Origin: Pseudarthrobacter enclensis
GTDB lineage: Bacteria; Actinomycetota; Actinomycetes; Actinomycetales; Micrococcaceae
Direction: 5' to 3'
Assembly (NCBI RefSeq): GCF_030811655.1
Contig: NZ_JAUSRE010000018.1
Location: 1-64,000, forward strand
Length of the DNA: 64,000 nucleotides
Shown here: positions 62,281-64,000 of the stretch, in pieces
Layout of the letters: each line of letters starts with the position of its first letter
Numbering within the stretch: position 1 is the stretch's first letter
Position numbers and translations under genes: made by a program
The notes under the pieces: generated by a model
Seen by the model: the letters and a program-made list of their open reading frames with translations, nothing else
Databases searched by the model: none
Told to the model about the DNA's origin: nothing

Positions 62281-63450
62281 TTACTTCGCTGCGTTGGCGA
62301 GCTCGGCGGCCTTGTCGGCGCCCTCGTCCATGGTGGCGGCCAAGGTAACCAGCGGGTGGTTGGCCTCGTTGAGGATGCGGCGGCCTTCCTCGACGTTGTT
62401 GCCGTCGAGGCGGACTACCAGCGGCTTGTTGGCGGTGTGGCCCAGTTCGGCCAATGCGCCGACGATGCCCTTGGCGACGGCGTCGCACGCGGTGATGCCG
62501 CCGAAGACGTTGACGAACACGGACTTGACCTGCTCGTCGCCCAGGATGACGTCCAGGCCGGCGGCCATGACCTCGGCAGAGGCACCGCCGCCGATGTCCA
62601 GGAAGTTGGCGGGCTTGACGTTGCCGTGGTTTTCCCCAGCGTAGGCAACGACGTCCAGGGTGGACATGACCAGGCCTGCACCGTTGCCGATGATGCCCAC
62701 TTCGCCGTCGAGCTTGACGTAGTTGAGGTCCTGCGCCTTTGCCTTGGCCTCAAGCGGGTCTGCAGCGTCCTTGTCCTCGAGCTGCGCGTGCTTGGCGTGG
62801 CGGAAGTCGGCGTTCTCGTCCAGGGAGACCTTGCCGTCCAGTGCCACGATGTCACCGGCGCCGGTCTTGACCAGCGGGTTGACCTCTACCAGGGTGGCGT
62901 CTTCCTTCTTGAAGACGTCCCAGAGCTTGAGGATCACGGCGGCGACCTTGCCGCGCAGTTCCTCGGCGAAGCCGGCAGCTGCGACGATTTCGTCGGCCTT
63001 GGCCTGGTCGATGCCCACGGCGGGGTCGATGGCGATCTTGGCCAGCGCTTCGGGGCGTTCGACGGCGAGCTGTTCGATTTCCATGCCGCCCTCAACCGAG
63101 CACATGGCCAGGTAGTTGCGGTTGGCCCGGTCCAGCAGGACGGAGAAGTAGTATTCCTCGGCGATGTCCGCACCCTGGGCAATCATCACCTTTTTGACGG
63201 TGTGGCCCTTGATGTCCATGCCCAGGATGTTGGAGGCGTGCTCAAACGCCTCATCGGCGGACTTTGCGACCTTGACGCCGCCGGCCTTGCCGCGGCCGCC
63301 TACCTTGACCTGCGCCTTGACAACGGTAACGCCGCCGATCTTCTCGGCAGCTGCCTTTGCTTCTTCTGGGGTGTACGCCACGATGCCGGCAAGCACGGGT
63401 ACACCGTGCGCCTCGAACATATCGCGCGCCTGGTATTCAAACAGGTCCAC
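62281..63450 (-). CDS. sucC: succinate-CoA ligase beta subunit (ADP-forming type)
   Basis: A 389-residue ATP-grasp protein. The start [19 protein letters not shown], the [18 protein letters not shown] nucleotide-binding loop and the C-terminal [36 protein letters not shown] are typical SucC. Length is normal. It is the first gene of the sucCD operon and is preceded by an untranslated region of over 150 bases with no other gene. Confidence 0.97.
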   Translation of the reverse strand: MDLFEYQARDMFEAHGVPVLAGIVAYTPEEAKAAAEKIGGVTVVKAQVKVGGRGKAGGVKVAKSADEAFEHASNILGMDIKGHTVKKVMIAQGADIAEEYYFSVLLDRANRNYLAMCSVEGGMEIEQLAVERPEALAKIAIDPAVGIDQAKADEIVAAAGFAEELRGKVAAVILKLWDVFKKEDATLVEVNPLVKTGAGDIVALDGKVSLDENADFRHAKHAQLEDKDAADPLEAKAKAQDLNYVKLDGEVGIIGNGAGLVMSTLDVVAYAGENHGNVKPANFLDIGGGASAEVMAAGLDVILGDEQVKSVFVNVFGGITACDAVAKGIVGALAELGHTANKPLVVRLDGNNVEEGRRILNEANHPLVTLAATMDEGADKAAELANAAK

Positions 63451-63673
63451 GGTTTAGTGTCCTTCTACGTCGAAGTAGTTTCTGTACAGTCGGACACCAT
63501 CTGGAAGACGATGACCGGGCTGCGGATTGCACGCACCGGCGGCCTGTTGGAAACGAGCCACGCGGCGTAATGCTCCATGGGGAACTCTAGTCCTTTGGAG
63601 GGACCGGCCCGTCCCAGAGTACCGCTTATGTGAGTAAGCACACTATTCTATGGATCGTAGAAAAACCGCGGAT

Positions 63674-64000
63674 TTACGGGGTTTTTGGGGCCTCCGGCCG
63701 TGTATTCCGGCTGCTCCCTGCGGGGCCCTGGATCAGTTCGTAACGTTCGGGGGAAACAAAGAACCCCACGCCGGCGGAGACATTTCCGCACGCCACACCG
63801 CCGTTGTAGGCAGAACAGCGAAGGCCGTTGCGTTCCAGGTTCTGGCCGTCCTCGAGGACCGGCAACTGGGCCAGCGGGCCAGCATTGCCCCCCTTCGGTC
63901 CGTAGGCTGCCTCCATGCTTGTGACGCCCGAGCGGCATTCGCCGTAACGTGCAGCGTCCGGGGACAGCAGGGCCACGCCGCCCAGGTAGCCAAGGTGGGT
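63674..64000 (-). CDS. C-terminal part of an uncharacterised protein, truncated by window edge
   Basis: A frame open to base 64000 and ending at 63674, so at least 108 residues of a longer protein whose start is outside. It contains GYLGGVALLSPDAARYGECRSG, two Cys in LRCSAYNGGVACGNVSAG and a Pro-rich end. The spaced Cys residues suggest an exported, disulfide-bonded protein; this is inference. I do not recognise the family. Confidence 0.5.
   Translation of the reverse strand, partial: THLGYLGGVALLSPDAARYGECRSGVTSMEAAYGPKGGNAGPLAQLPVLEDGQNLERNGLRCSAYNGGVACGNVSAGVGFFVSPERYELIQGPAGSSRNTRPEAPKTP

Overview
The window is chromosomal DNA of a high-GC actinobacterium. Gene content and protein style point to Micrococcaceae, most likely Arthrobacter or Pseudarthrobacter; this rests on recognised protein families, not on a search. 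Genes are densely packed on both strands. I see no rRNA, tRNA, insertion sequence, prophage or CRISPR array. Only one gap without a gene slightly exceeds 300 bases (35142-35456).

Region 1 (1-12.5 kb) is mixed metabolism: a PEP mutase/isocitrate lyase-like enzyme, a DUF2071 protein, the RNA-binding protein Tex, an ene-reductase, a lipoprotein next to a secreted PKD-like protein, an NCS1 permease, bioB with its overlapping auxiliary gene bsaP, a flavin-type oxidoreductase and an orphan Vsr mismatch endonuclease. Region 2 (12.6-25.2 kb) holds a secreted GH26-like hydrolase, a degenerate Hpt protein tail-to-tail with a response regulator/histidine kinase pair, a two-gene McrBC-type restriction system and a heterodimeric ABC exporter. 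Region 3 (25.4-35.1 kb) holds a MarR-controlled DHA2 efflux pump, a TPP enzyme/agmatinase operon with an XRE-cupin regulator, a ferritin-like/VIT fusion and a LOG-family protein.

Region 4 (35.4-48.9 kb) is a myo-inositol catabolism locus. GntR regulator and iolB lie on the plus strand; an IolT-like transporter, iolG, an IolE/IolI-type TIM barrel, iolA, iolD, a Cgl0158-type aldolase and iolC lie on the minus strand. Together they oxidise inositol, dehydrate and hydrolyse the ring, isomerise, phosphorylate and cleave the product, and convert malonate semialdehyde to acetyl-CoA. The gntR, iolC and adjacent tautomerase promoters share a 15-bp element that probably defines the regulon. A MarR/MFS pair is inserted in the locus.

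Region 5 (49.8-61.1 kb) is a less familiar catabolic cluster: atypical triosephosphate isomerase, RpiB-type isomerase, fused DhaK-DhaL kinase, gulonate-dehydrogenase-like enzyme, two SDRs, two acid-sugar-type MFS permeases, a TIM-barrel enzyme and two FadR-type GntR regulators. I infer that it feeds a sugar acid or tetritol through erythrulose phosphates into erythrose 4-phosphate. This is the most interesting system in the window. Region 6 (61.3-64 kb) is sucCD of the TCA cycle and the end of a gene that continues past the window edge.
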